DNA of 64,000 nucleotides from Solirubrobacterales bacterium (GTDB lineage: Bacteria > Actinomycetota > Thermoleophilia > Solirubrobacterales > 70-9). The DNA is taken from the NCBI GenBank assembly GCA_035573435.1, contig DATMZR010000006.1, positions 1-64,000 of the forward strand, in the 5' to 3' direction. Shown here piece after piece: positions 42,573 through 50,422 of the stretch. Each line of letters opens with the position of its first letter. Position 1 is the stretch's first letter. The position numbers and the translations under genes were made by a program. Under the pieces are notes generated by a model. The model saw nothing but the letters and a program-made list of their open reading frames with translations. It was not told the origin of the DNA and searched no databases.

Positions 42573-44240
42573 ATGCCCGATCCGCTCGAGCAGCTACGGG
42601 TCACGATCCGCTCCGCCGCCGACTCCCTGCGGGACGGTGCGGCCGGATCGATTGCGCCAACCCTCGAGCGACCACCGGATCCCGAGCTCGGCGACTACTC
42701 CACCAACGCCGCGATGCTGCTCGCTCCGGCGCGGGGGCTGAAGCCGCGGGAGATCGCCGAGCGCCTGCGCGAGGAGCTCTCGGGTCTGCTGGGGGGAAGC
42801 GTCGACCGGATCGAAGTCGCCGGCCCCGGGTTCGTGAACGTGTTCCTGACCGATCGCTGGCACCGCGAAAGCCTCGCGTCGCTGCTCGACGCTGGCGATG
42901 CCTTCGGCCAGGGAACCGCGGAGCGGCCCGAGCGCGTCCTCGTCGAGTTCGTTTCCGCCAACCCGACCGGGCCGCTGACCGCTGCCCAAGGCCGTCACGC
43001 CGTATACGGCGACTCGCTGGCGCGGCTCCTCACCCTCGCCGGCCACCAGGTCGAGCGGGAGTACTACCTGAACGACGCCGGCGGCCAGGTGCGCCGCTTC
43101 GCGGAGTCGATCGCCGCCCGGATGCAGGGGCAGGAGCCTCCCGACGAGGGCTACCAGGGGGACTACGTCGAAGATCTCGCACGGGAGCTGTCTGCCGCGG
43201 GCGCCGACCCGGGCGACCTCGACGACCTCGCCCGCCGCGGAGTCGAGGTGATGCGGGTTCGCATCGAGGCGTCGCTCGATCGTTTCGGCGTCCACTTCGA
43301 CAGCTGGTTCTCGGAGCGTTCGCTCCACGAGGGCGGCGGGCTCGAGCGGGCGATCGAGGAGCTCCGCGCGCGCGGCCACGTGTACGAGAGCGAGGGGGCG
43401 ATCTGGCTGCGCACGACGGCCTTCGGTGACGACAAGGACAGGGTGTTGATCCGCTCGGATGGCGAGCCCACCTACTTCGGGGCCGATATCGCCTATCACC
43501 GCGACAAGCTCGAGCGCGGCGCGGACCGTCTGGTGGATCCCCTGGGCGCCGACCACCACGGCTACGTGGCTCGGATGCGGGGCGCGATCGAGGCGCTGGG
43601 CGCCGACCCGGACCGCTTCGAGGCGCCGCTGATCCAGTTCGTCCACCTCGTCGAGGGCACTGCGCGGGCCCAGATGTCCAAGCGCAGCGGCGAGTTCGTC
43701 ACTCTCGACGAGCTCGTCGACGACATCGGCGCCGACGCGGCCCGGTTCCTGATGTTGCAGAGAAGCCACGAGACGACGGTCGACCTGGACCTCGAGCTGG
43801 CGCGCCGTCAGTCGCAGGACAACCCCGTCTACTACGTCCAGTACGCGCACGCCCGGATCTCGAGCATCCTGCGCAAGGCGGTAGCGGACGGTCGCGCTCC
43901 CGCAGCCGGCGGTGGGGTCGACGAGGCGATGCTGAGCGAGGCGGCGGCCGCGGAAACGGTGCTGGGGGCGCAGGCGGAGCCGGCCGAGCGAGCGCTGGTC
44001 CGCCGCTTGCTCGAGTTTCCGGCGGAGGCGGCCGGCGCCGCCGAGCGCCGCGCCCCGCACCGGTTGGTGGCCTATGCGACCGCGACAGCCGCCGACTTCC
44101 ACGCCTTCTACCGGGACTGCCAGGTGGTGGGCGCGCCCGGCGAGCTCGAGCGGGCCCGCCTGGCGATCTGCGTGGCGGCGAAGAGGGTGATCGCGCGGAC
44201 GCTCGACCTGCTCGGGGTCAGTGCCCCCGAGCAGATGTAG
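42573..44240 (+). CDS. argS: Arginine--tRNA ligase
   Basis: A 555-residue class I synthetase. The N-terminal domain (GDYSTNAAMLLAPARGLKPR, GPGFVNVFLTD), the catalytic start VEFVSANPTGPLTAAQGRHA, WLRTTAFGDDKDRVLIRSDG and the KMSKS-like AQMSKRSGEFVTLDELVDDI are all present, plus the C-terminal anticodon domain ending DLLGVSAPEQM. The HIGH motif is replaced by TAAQ (136-139) within a PTGPL...GR context, so both histidines are missing. The rest of the enzyme looks intact. It sits between the M48 gene and the HU gene. Confidence 0.94.
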   Translation: MPDPLEQLRVTIRSAADSLRDGAAGSIAPTLERPPDPELGDYSTNAAMLLAPARGLKPREIAERLREELSGLLGGSVDRIEVAGPGFVNVFLTDRWHRESLASLLDAGDAFGQGTAERPERVLVEFVSANPTGPLTAAQGRHAVYGDSLARLLTLAGHQVEREYYLNDAGGQVRRFAESIAARMQGQEPPDEGYQGDYVEDLARELSAAGADPGDLDDLARRGVEVMRVRIEASLDRFGVHFDSWFSERSLHEGGGLERAIEELRARGHVYESEGAIWLRTTAFGDDKDRVLIRSDGEPTYFGADIAYHRDKLERGADRLVDPLGADHHGYVARMRGAIEALGADPDRFEAPLIQFVHLVEGTARAQMSKRSGEFVTLDELVDDIGADAARFLMLQRSHETTVDLDLELARRQSQDNPVYYVQYAHARISSILRKAVADGRAPAAGGGVDEAMLSEAAAAETVLGAQAEPAERALVRRLLEFPAEAAGAAERRAPHRLVAYATATAADFHAFYRDCQVVGAPGELERARLAICVAAKRVIARTLDLLGVSAPEQM

Positions 44241-44314
44241 CGACCGGGCGCGCGCCACGCGGAAGGCCGCTGTTAGATTCCGCCCTCCCCTGCACCCGAC
44301 GAGGAGGAAGACCG

Positions 44315-44593
44315 TTGACCAAGGCTGAGTTCGTCGATCGGCTGGCCCGCGACACACGGGTCGGCAGCAAGAAGCAGGCCGCCGATGCCGTGGAGGCGGT
44401 GCTGGACGGCATCACCGACTCGCTGCGCAGCGGCGATGACGTCAACTTCACGGGCTTCGGCAAGTTCAGCGTCGCCGAGCGGAGCCCGCGCCAGGGTGTC
44501 AATCCGCGGACGGGCGAGCGGATCACGATTGCCGGCGGGCGCGTTCCCAGGTTTTCGGCCGGCGCTGGGCTGAAGGCCAAGGTAAAGGGCTGA
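44315..44593 (+). CDS. HU family DNA-binding protein
   Basis: A 92-residue nucleoid protein. TKAEFVDRLARDTRVGSKKQ forms the helical base, GDDVNFTGFGKFSVAERSPR and GVNPRTGERITIAGGRVPRF are the beta arms with the intercalating proline region, and AGAGLKAKVKG ends it. It starts at TTG 44315 after a GAGGAGGAAG ribosome binding site. Length is standard for HU. pyrF begins immediately downstream. Confidence 0.95.
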   Translation: MTKAEFVDRLARDTRVGSKKQAADAVEAVLDGITDSLRSGDDVNFTGFGKFSVAERSPRQGVNPRTGERITIAGGRVPRFSAGAGLKAKVKG

Positions 44594-44595
44594 GC

Positions 44596-45471
44596 CTGGC
44601 CTTCGCCGACCGTCTCGCCGCCCTGGTCGAGGAGCGGCGTAGCCAGGTCTGCCTGGGATTGGATCCGGACCCGTCTCGGCTGCGCCCAGGTTTCGCGGCG
44701 GCGGGTGACGGTGTCGCGGAGCAGGCCGGGGAAGCGGTCGCTGCCCACTGCGAATCGCTGATCGCGAGTGCTGGTCCGGCCTGCGTCGCGGTCAAGCTTC
44801 AGCTGGCCTGCTTCGAGCGGCTCGGCGCACCCGGCTGGGAGGCGCTCGAGCGCACCGCGGCCGCCGCTCGCGCGGCGGGCCTGCTGGCGATTGCCGACGG
44901 CAAGCGAAGCGATGTCCCGGTGAGCGCCGCCGCTTACGCGCAGGCACTGTTTGGATCGACGCCGACCCCTTGGGGCGAGGTCGGAGGCTTGGGGGCGGAC
45001 GCGGCGACCGTCGGCCCGCTGTTGGGCGGCGACTCCCTGGAGCCCCTGGTGGAGGGTGCGGCGGAAGCGGATGCCGGCCTCTTCGTTCTCGTGCGGACCT
45101 CAAACCCGGGCGCCGCCGACCTGTTCGACGTCCCGGCTCCCGAGGCGCCGCTGTTCGAGCGCCTGGCCGCTCTGGTCGCCGAGCGTGCCGACCGCCTGTT
45201 GGGCGACTGCGGGCTATCCGGAATGGGAGCAGTCGTCGGCGCCACCGAGCCTCGCCACCTCGCACGCCTGCGCGAGCTGATGCCACGCTCCGTCTTCCTG
45301 GTGCCGGGAGTTGGCGCCCAGGGCGGCCAAGCCGCCGACCTGGGGCCCGCCTTCGGCGAGCATCCGGCCTCGGTGCTGGTGACCGCGTCGCGATCGATCG
45401 CAGACTCCGCGGATCCCCTGGCGGCCGCTGGTGAGCTGCAGGCCGAGCTCTGGGCCCTGGGCGGCGACTGA
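44596..45471 (+). CDS. pyrF: Orotidine 5'-phosphate decarboxylase (type 2), probable CTG start
   Basis: Decarboxylates OMP to UMP, the last step of pyrimidine synthesis. Conserved blocks are FADRLAALVEERRSQVCLGL, DPDPSRL, KLQLACFERLG, GLLAIADGKRSDVP (catalytic Lys-Asp array), LFVLVRTSNPGAADLFD and FLVPGVGAQGGQ. The first standard start codon in frame is TTG 44659, inside the conserved GLDP, which would remove the first strand. There is no ATG, GTG or TTG between the in-frame stop at 44437 and that TTG. CTG 44596 gives MAFADRLAAL, the expected N-terminus, 6 bases after AAAGGG; CTG 44590 overlaps the HU stop and is the alternative. Length from 44596 is 291 residues. Confidence 0.9.
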   Translation: MAFADRLAALVEERRSQVCLGLDPDPSRLRPGFAAAGDGVAEQAGEAVAAHCESLIASAGPACVAVKLQLACFERLGAPGWEALERTAAAARAAGLLAIADGKRSDVPVSAAAYAQALFGSTPTPWGEVGGLGADAATVGPLLGGDSLEPLVEGAAEADAGLFVLVRTSNPGAADLFDVPAPEAPLFERLAALVAERADRLLGDCGLSGMGAVVGATEPRHLARLRELMPRSVFLVPGVGAQGGQAADLGPAFGEHPASVLVTASRSIADSADPLAAAGELQAELWALGGD

Positions 45472-45507
45472 CGGCCTGGCTACCATCGCCCTGCTAACCG
45501 CGATCGC

Positions 45508-45879
45508 ATGGAGCCGCAAGCCACCGAGACGAGGCCGAGCCGCGATCCGATCGCGAGGGGTGTCGCGGTGCTCGCGCTGCTGGTCGGCGCGATCGTGGTC
45601 GTCGTCGTGATCGCGGGCTCGACCGGCTCCTCGGAGGAGGGGTCCGGGCAGGGCCACGGCACTGGCGGGGGCCCGGCGCAGCGCGAGAGCTATTGCGTGG
45701 TCCGTGCCGGCGATACGTTCGCGGCGATCGCGGCAGAGGCTGGCGTCCCGGAGATGAGGCTGGCGGAGTTAAACCCGAACCTGGACCAGTTCAGCATCCA
45801 GCCCGAGAACTGCATCAACCTGATACCCGAGGGATGCAGGAAGCTCGCCGGCGGGGGGCCGCCGAATCCCTGCACCTAG
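45508..45879 (+). CDS. Membrane-anchored LysM domain protein
   Basis: A 123-residue protein. A short basic cytoplasmic start is followed by one membrane helix (GVAVLALLVGAIVVVVVIAG), a Gly/Ser-rich linker, and a LysM-like peptidoglycan-binding domain (CVVRAGDTFAAIAAEAGVPE, MRLAELNPNLDQFSIQPENC, INLIPEGCRKLA). Four cysteines may form disulfides in the extracytoplasmic part. It is 16 bases upstream of the D,D-carboxypeptidase gene, so both are likely in one envelope operon. Confidence 0.85.
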   Translation: MEPQATETRPSRDPIARGVAVLALLVGAIVVVVVIAGSTGSSEEGSGQGHGTGGGPAQRESYCVVRAGDTFAAIAAEAGVPEMRLAELNPNLDQFSIQPENCINLIPEGCRKLAGGGPPNPCT

Positions 45880-45895
45880 GCGGAGACCGGCGTAG

Positions 45896-47155
45896 TTGCC
45901 CCGCCCCGCACGAAGAGTCCTCGCCGCCGCGCTCGCCGTCGCAGTGATCGGGCATGCAGCCGTCGCGACCCGCGCCTTCGGCGCCGGGGAGCGACCGCCG
46001 CCGCCGATATCGGCGAAGGCGTGGTACCTGATTGACGTGCGGGACGGCGCCAGGCTTGCGGGCAGGAACGTCGGCGTCCAGGAGGCGATCGCCAGCACGA
46101 CCAAGTTGATGACCGCTTACATCGCTCTCCATCAGCTGCCGCTGGGGAAGCGGCTCGTCGCGCCGCCCTACCACCCGCTTCCCGGCGAGTCGCTGCTCGG
46201 GTTGGAGGCAGGGGAGCGAATCTCGGTTCACGACCTTCTGTATGGCCTGCTGTTGCCGAGCGGCAACGACGCCGCGGTGACCCTGGCAACAGGCGCGGCG
46301 GGCTCGGTGCCGGCGTTCGTCAGGGAGATGAACGGCGCCGCCGGCCGACTTGGGTTACGGGACACGAGCTATGCCAATCCGATCGGCCTCGACGAGACGG
46401 GCAACTACTCGACCGCACGTGACCTGGCCACGCTGGCCATGCGCCTGCGCCGGCAATCCCTCTTTCGTCGGATCGTAGACACCCCGAGGAAGACGCTCCA
46501 CACCGGCGCCCACCCGCGCACGATCGTCAACCACAACGACCTGCTGCTCAGGGTCCCGTGGATCAACGGCGTGAAGACCGGCTACACGCTTGACGCCGGC
46601 TACGTCCTGGTCGCATCCGGCACGCGAAAGGGTGTCACCCTGCTCTCTGTCGTGATGGGGGCTCCCAGCGAAGCGGCACGCGATCAGGACACCATGTCGC
46701 TCATGCGCTACGGCTTTTCGCGCTACCTGCGCCGGACCCCCGTCCAGAGCGGGGAAACGCTGGCGTCGCCGCCGGTACGCGGACGCGACGAGAGGCTGCC
46801 GCTGGTCGCCGCCCACTCGGTCCGCGTGAGCGCCCGGCGCGGGCAGTCCATTCGGGTGACCGTCGACGCTCCGGATGAGGTCGAGGGCCCGATCCCGCGT
46901 GGCCGCCGGCTCGGGACAGGTGTGGTCACGCTTGACGATCAGGAGGTGGCACGCGTGCCGTTGGTCAGCGAGCGCCGAGCGCTCGCGCCCGCCGACTCGA
47001 CGCTCATCTCGCGGATCGACGATGAAGTTCCCGGGTCGCGGGCCCTGGCCTGGGCGGTTACCGGAGCCGTCACGGCTACGATCGTGATAGGCATTGCTGT
47101 TGGGCTGCCCCGCCGTCGCGGGCGCGGCCAGCCGGGACAAGGAAGGCCTCAGTGA
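45896..47155 (+). CDS. D-alanyl-D-alanine carboxypeptidase (S11, low-molecular-weight PBP)
   Basis: A 419-residue exported enzyme that trims the terminal D-Ala of peptidoglycan stems. N-terminal signal sequence PRPARRVLAAALAVAVIGHA. The penicillin-binding motifs are in order: ASTTKLM (SxxK, nucleophile Ser), LPSGNDAA (SxN) and NGVKTGYT (KTG). A C-terminal beta domain (ETLASPPVRGRDERLPLVAA) is followed by a membrane helix (AVTGAVTATIVIGIAVGL) as anchor. It starts at TTG 45896. The PfkB kinase gene overlaps its stop. Confidence 0.93.
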   Translation: MPRPARRVLAAALAVAVIGHAAVATRAFGAGERPPPPISAKAWYLIDVRDGARLAGRNVGVQEAIASTTKLMTAYIALHQLPLGKRLVAPPYHPLPGESLLGLEAGERISVHDLLYGLLLPSGNDAAVTLATGAAGSVPAFVREMNGAAGRLGLRDTSYANPIGLDETGNYSTARDLATLAMRLRRQSLFRRIVDTPRKTLHTGAHPRTIVNHNDLLLRVPWINGVKTGYTLDAGYVLVASGTRKGVTLLSVVMGAPSEAARDQDTMSLMRYGFSRYLRRTPVQSGETLASPPVRGRDERLPLVAAHSVRVSARRGQSIRVTVDAPDEVEGPIPRGRRLGTGVVTLDDQEVARVPLVSERRALAPADSTLISRIDDEVPGSRALAWAVTGAVTATIVIGIAVGLPRRRGRGQPGQGRPQ

Positions 47156-48111
47156 TCCTCACCGTCACGCTGAATGCCGCACTCGACCGCACGGTCGCCG
47201 TGCCGAACTTCCGCCTCGGGCACCGCCACAGGGCCGTGGAGTCGACGACCTTCGCGGGTGGCAAGGGCGTCAACGTCGCACGAGCGTTGAAGCTGCTCGG
47301 CCGCCCCGCAATCGCCACCGGGCTGGCCGGAGCCGCGACCGGGTCCCGCATCCTCCGGCAGCTCACCGACGAGGCGATCCTTCACGACTTCACCCGCATC
47401 GAGGGGGAATCGCGGACGAACCTGGCGGTCATCGATCCGACCTCCGGTGAGCAATCGGAGATCAACGAGCGCGGGCCCGAGGTGCGGCCAGACGAGATCG
47501 ATTTGTTCATCGAGAAGCTCCTCTACCTGGCTCAGGGGTCGAGCCTGTGCGTGCTGGCGGGCAGCATCCCGCCCAGCGTCGACGCGGCCGTGTACGCGCG
47601 CCTGATCGGCGAGCTACGCAGCCTGGGCGTGCCGGCGCTCCTCGACACGGACGGCGTGCCCATGCGCCTTGGCCTGCGCGCCGAGCCCGCGGTCGTGGCT
47701 CCGAACGTGTCCGAGGCCGAGGAGGCCGTCGGCCAGGAGTTCAACGACGCCGACGACTTCGCCTTGGGGCTCGCCGGGCTGCTGGAGATGGGCGCCGGCG
47801 AGGCGGTGATCACTAGGGAGGCCGGCTGCGTTGCGATTGTCGGGAAGGGCAACGAGCGGCGTCGCTACGAGGTCGAGATAGAGCCGCTCGAGCCGGTCTC
47901 CGGCGTCGGCTCCGGGGACTGCTTCCTGGCGGGCTACGTGGCCGCCCGGTACGAGGGGCGCTCGGCCAGTGAGTGCCTGGTGTACGGGGTTGCCTGCGGC
48001 GCCGAGTCGACGCAGCACTTTGGCGCCGGCACCGTCGACCGGAACGAGGTCGAGCGGCTCTTGCCGCGCGTCGAGGTCCGCGAGCTCGATGTCCCCGCGG
48101 GGGTCGGCTGA
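47152..48111 (+). CDS. PfkB family hexose kinase (1-phosphofructokinase/LacC-like)
   Basis: A 319-residue ribokinase-fold kinase. TVTLNAALDRTVAVPNF is the 1-phosphofructokinase-type N-terminus. TFAGGKGVNVARALKLLG binds sugar, CVLAGSIPPSVDAAVYARLI follows, and the anion-hole/catalytic motif is SGVGSGDCFLAGYVAARYEG. The expected substrate is a sugar monophosphate (fructose 1-P, tagatose 6-P or fructose 6-P). No PTS genes are adjacent, which argues against a dedicated fructose operon. GTG 47152 overlaps the upstream stop. Confidence 0.92.
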   Translation: MILTVTLNAALDRTVAVPNFRLGHRHRAVESTTFAGGKGVNVARALKLLGRPAIATGLAGAATGSRILRQLTDEAILHDFTRIEGESRTNLAVIDPTSGEQSEINERGPEVRPDEIDLFIEKLLYLAQGSSLCVLAGSIPPSVDAAVYARLIGELRSLGVPALLDTDGVPMRLGLRAEPAVVAPNVSEAEEAVGQEFNDADDFALGLAGLLEMGAGEAVITREAGCVAIVGKGNERRRYEVEIEPLEPVSGVGSGDCFLAGYVAARYEGRSASECLVYGVACGAESTQHFGAGTVDRNEVERLLPRVEVRELDVPAGVG

Positions 48112-48154
48112 GGCCCTGACCCGCCGGCGACCGGCGACCCTCAGCGATGGATCG

Positions 48155-49015
48155 CTAGCCGACGTAGTTGATGTGCCACCACTCGTCGGGGGCTTCGGTC
48201 TTCGCCCAGCCGAAGTTGGCGCCGATTTGGTCGACCACCGTTCGCATGTAGGGCTCGGCGAGATCGAGCGCGTAGCCGTATTCGTGGGAAGAAGTCCCGG
48301 GGGGCGCGGCGAGGCTGCCTTGGCCCGAGAGGTAGAGGTTGTAGAGGTAGAGCTGCTGGGCGTAGGACCGGTAGCCGGAGAGGGTGCCGTCCGGGTAGAG
48401 ATCGGTTCCGTAGAGCCGCAGGGACTCCTGGCGCATCGCCTCCCAGGCGGCGGCTGCGTTCGAGGCCAGATAGACGCTCCCACAGGGGCAGTAGATGGGT
48501 GAGGTCCAATAGGGAGGAGACGGCGGGGGTGGGCCAGTGCCGGCGGCAGTGGACGCCGAGCTGCCGGACGCCGGCACCTGGATCGTCTGCCCGATCAGGA
48601 GCAGCGAGTCCGAGGCGAGGCCGTTGCTGGCGGCCAGCGACTCGACCGGGAGGCCATTCGCGGCGGCTATGGACCAGAGGCTTTCGCCGGGCATCACGAT
48701 GTGGGAGGCGGTCGCGGCAGAGGAGCTCGACGAAGAGGTGGGGGAGGCCCCAGCCGAAGCCAGCGCCGCGGCGCCCTCGGCTTCAGTCGGGATCTGGATC
48801 GTCTCGCCAGCGTAGACGGACGCGTCGTCCGAGAGCCCGTTGTAGGCGGCGATCGTGCGGGTGGTGAAGTTGTAGGAGGCCGCGATCGACCACAGGGTCT
48901 CGCCCGGCAGGACCGTGTGCGGCGCGGATGCCCGCGCCGGTTTGGCCATGGCCATCTGGACCGCTCCCGCGACGGCCGCGATTGCCAGTGTTGTCCGGAT
49001 TTTCGAGACCGGCAC
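48155..49015 (-). CDS. Secreted peptidoglycan hydrolase: two LysM domains and VanY-type D,D-peptidase
   Basis: A 286-residue exported protein. Signal peptide RTTLAIAAVAGAVQMAMA. LysM 1 (HTVLPGETLWSIAASYNFTT) and LysM 2 (HIVMPGESLWSIAAANGLPV) bind the wall, separated by a Ser-rich linker. The C-terminal third is an M15 peptidase: SGYRSYAQQLYLYN, SSHEYGYALDL (zinc His and Asp) and DEWWHINY (catalytic Glu and zinc His). A CPCG motif (IYCPCGSVYLASN) at its start is unusual. The upstream region is shared with the divergent guaB3 leader; no c-di-AMP riboswitch was found there. Confidence 0.93.
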   Translation of the reverse strand: MPVSKIRTTLAIAAVAGAVQMAMAKPARASAPHTVLPGETLWSIAASYNFTTRTIAAYNGLSDDASVYAGETIQIPTEAEGAAALASAGASPTSSSSSSAATASHIVMPGESLWSIAAANGLPVESLAASNGLASDSLLLIGQTIQVPASGSSASTAAGTGPPPPSPPYWTSPIYCPCGSVYLASNAAAAWEAMRQESLRLYGTDLYPDGTLSGYRSYAQQLYLYNLYLSGQGSLAAPPGTSSHEYGYALDLAEPYMRTVVDQIGANFGWAKTEAPDEWWHINYVG

Positions 49016-49071
49016 GCGCCTTCTCCTTTGTGGCCGGTCCCGGCCCTCCTCCCCGTGAAGGACGTCATGCA

Positions 49072-49159
49072 GGCGGTGCTAACATCGCCGGGGCCTTGGA
49101 GAAGCCCGCTCTCCAGTTGCCGCAAACGTGTCTTTCGCCTCGCTCGACGGGGCGTTTTT
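49072..49159 (+). promoter_or_regulatory. Attenuator-like leader of guaB3-guaA
   Basis: Three stems in a row: GGCGGTG-CTAA-CATCGCC (49072-49089), GGAGA...TCTCC (49098-49114), and a terminator stem (49136-49154). They lie on the plus strand between divergent genes, with no plus-strand gene ending nearby, so they belong to the guaB3 transcript. No known purine riboswitch pattern was recognised. Confidence 0.55.
49136..49159 (+). terminator. Intrinsic terminator upstream of guaB3 (probable attenuator)
   Basis: CGCCTC (49136-49141) pairs with GGGGCG (49149-49154) around a 7-base loop and is followed by TTTTT (49155-49159). It is the clearest intrinsic terminator in the window and sits 58 bases before the guaB3 start. 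Confidence 0.65.
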
Positions 49160-49216
49160 CGTCCGCGCCCACCCTTAGCCTGGACGCTCAGCGCCAGACG
49201 GGAGATTCATAAGGCC

Positions 49217-50422
49217 ATGGAAGTCGAGATCGGTCGCGGCAAGAAGGGAAGAAGGGCCTACGGGTTCGACGACATCGCGATCGTGCCCTCGCGACGGACG
49301 CGCGATCCCGACGATGTCGACATCAGCTGGACGCTGGGCCCCTACCGCTTCGAGCTCCCGCTGCTGGCGGCGGCCATGGACGGCGTCGTCAGTCCCGCGA
49401 CCGCTGCAGAAATCGGTCGGCTGGGCGGCCTGGCTGTTCTCAACCTCGAGGGGATCTGGTCGCGATACGAGGACGCCGAGGAACAGCTCGAGCGGATCGC
49501 CGGGGCCTCACCCCAGGCGGCCACCGCCACGATGCAGGAGATCTACCGCGAGCCTGTGAAGCCCGAGCTGATCGCGCAGCGGGTCGAGGAGATCAAGGCG
49601 CAGGGAGTCGTGGCGGCCGGCTCGCTGACTCCGCAGCGCGTCGCGGCGCACTACGAGGTCGCCCTCGAGGCAGGGCTGGACCTCCTGGTGATCCAGGGGA
49701 CCGTGATCTCGGCCGAGCACGTGTCATCGAAGGCCGAGCCGCTGAATCTGAAGAAGTTCATCGCCGAGGTGCCGGTCCCGTGTGTCGTCGGCGGCTGCGC
49801 CTCCTTTTCTACCGGGCTGCACCTGATGCGCACCGGGGCGGTCGGCGTCCTCGCCGGGGTGGGGCCCGGTGCAGCCTGCACCACCCGGGGCGTGCTCGGG
49901 ATTGGGGTGCCCCAGGCGACCGCGATCGCCGACGTCGCCGCGGCCCGGTCGCAGCACATGCTTGAGACCGGGGAGTACTGCAACGTGATCGCCGACGGCG
50001 GCATGCGCACCGGCGGCGACGTCTCGAAGGCGATCGCCTGCGGCGCCGATGCGGTGATGATCGGCTCGCCCCTGGCCCGCGCGGAGCAGGCGCCGGGCCG
50101 CGGCTTCCACTGGGGCATGGCGACCTTCCATCCCTCGCTGCCGCGAGGCGCACGCGTGGCCACCGTTCAGGACGGCACGCTGGAGGAGATCCTGCTTGGC
50201 CCCGCTCAGGAGAACGACGGCACCTTCAACCTGATCGGCGCGCTTCGCACCTCCATGGCTACCTGCGGCTACGAGGACATCCGCGACTTCCAGCGCGCCG
50301 AGGTGATGGTCGCCCCGGCCCTGCAGACTGAGGGCAAGCAGCTGCAGCGCGAGCAGTCAGTGGGCATGGGCTCCAACGGGCGGGCGGCAGTGGCCACGGG
50401 AGTCGCCGTTTCGGATGACTGA
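49217..50422 (+). CDS. guaB3: GuaB3 family IMP dehydrogenase-related protein
   Basis: A 401-residue IMP dehydrogenase/GMP reductase family barrel without CBS domains. [20 protein letters not shown] is the N-terminal motif. The catalytic loop [18 protein letters not shown] carries Cys221. [20 protein letters not shown] and [19 protein letters not shown] form the IMP phosphate site. The 40-residue C-terminal extension ([20 protein letters not shown]) is typical of the GuaB3 branch in Actinobacteria. Its exact reaction is less certain than that of GuaB, but coupling to guaA (8-base overlap) supports a role in GMP supply. ATG 49217 is used; the upstream open frame lies in the leader. Confidence 0.9.
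   Translation: MEVEIGRGKKGRRAYGFDDIAIVPSRRTRDPDDVDISWTLGPYRFELPLLAAAMDGVVSPATAAEIGRLGGLAVLNLEGIWSRYEDAEEQLERIAGASPQAATATMQEIYREPVKPELIAQRVEEIKAQGVVAAGSLTPQRVAAHYEVALEAGLDLLVIQGTVISAEHVSSKAEPLNLKKFIAEVPVPCVVGGCASFSTGLHLMRTGAVGVLAGVGPGAACTTRGVLGIGVPQATAIADVAAARSQHMLETGEYCNVIADGGMRTGGDVSKAIACGADAVMIGSPLARAEQAPGRGFHWGMATFHPSLPRGARVATVQDGTLEEILLGPAQENDGTFNLIGALRTSMATCGYEDIRDFQRAEVMVAPALQTEGKQLQREQSVGMGSNGRAAVATGVAVSDD

Noticed and set aside
42594-44357. 587-codon open frame on the minus strand opposite argS
   Set aside because: It is the shadow of a GC-rich gene with strong third-position bias; the translation is Arg/Gly/Leu-rich with no conserved motif, while the plus strand is clearly argS.
49016-49216. 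Second c-di-AMP riboswitch before the LysM-VanY gene (minus strand)
   Set aside because: A GTTAGC word is present, but the GGGGGAACC, GGGTGAATC and CAGCTAAC blocks are missing or out of order; the structure reads better as a plus-strand guaB3 leader.
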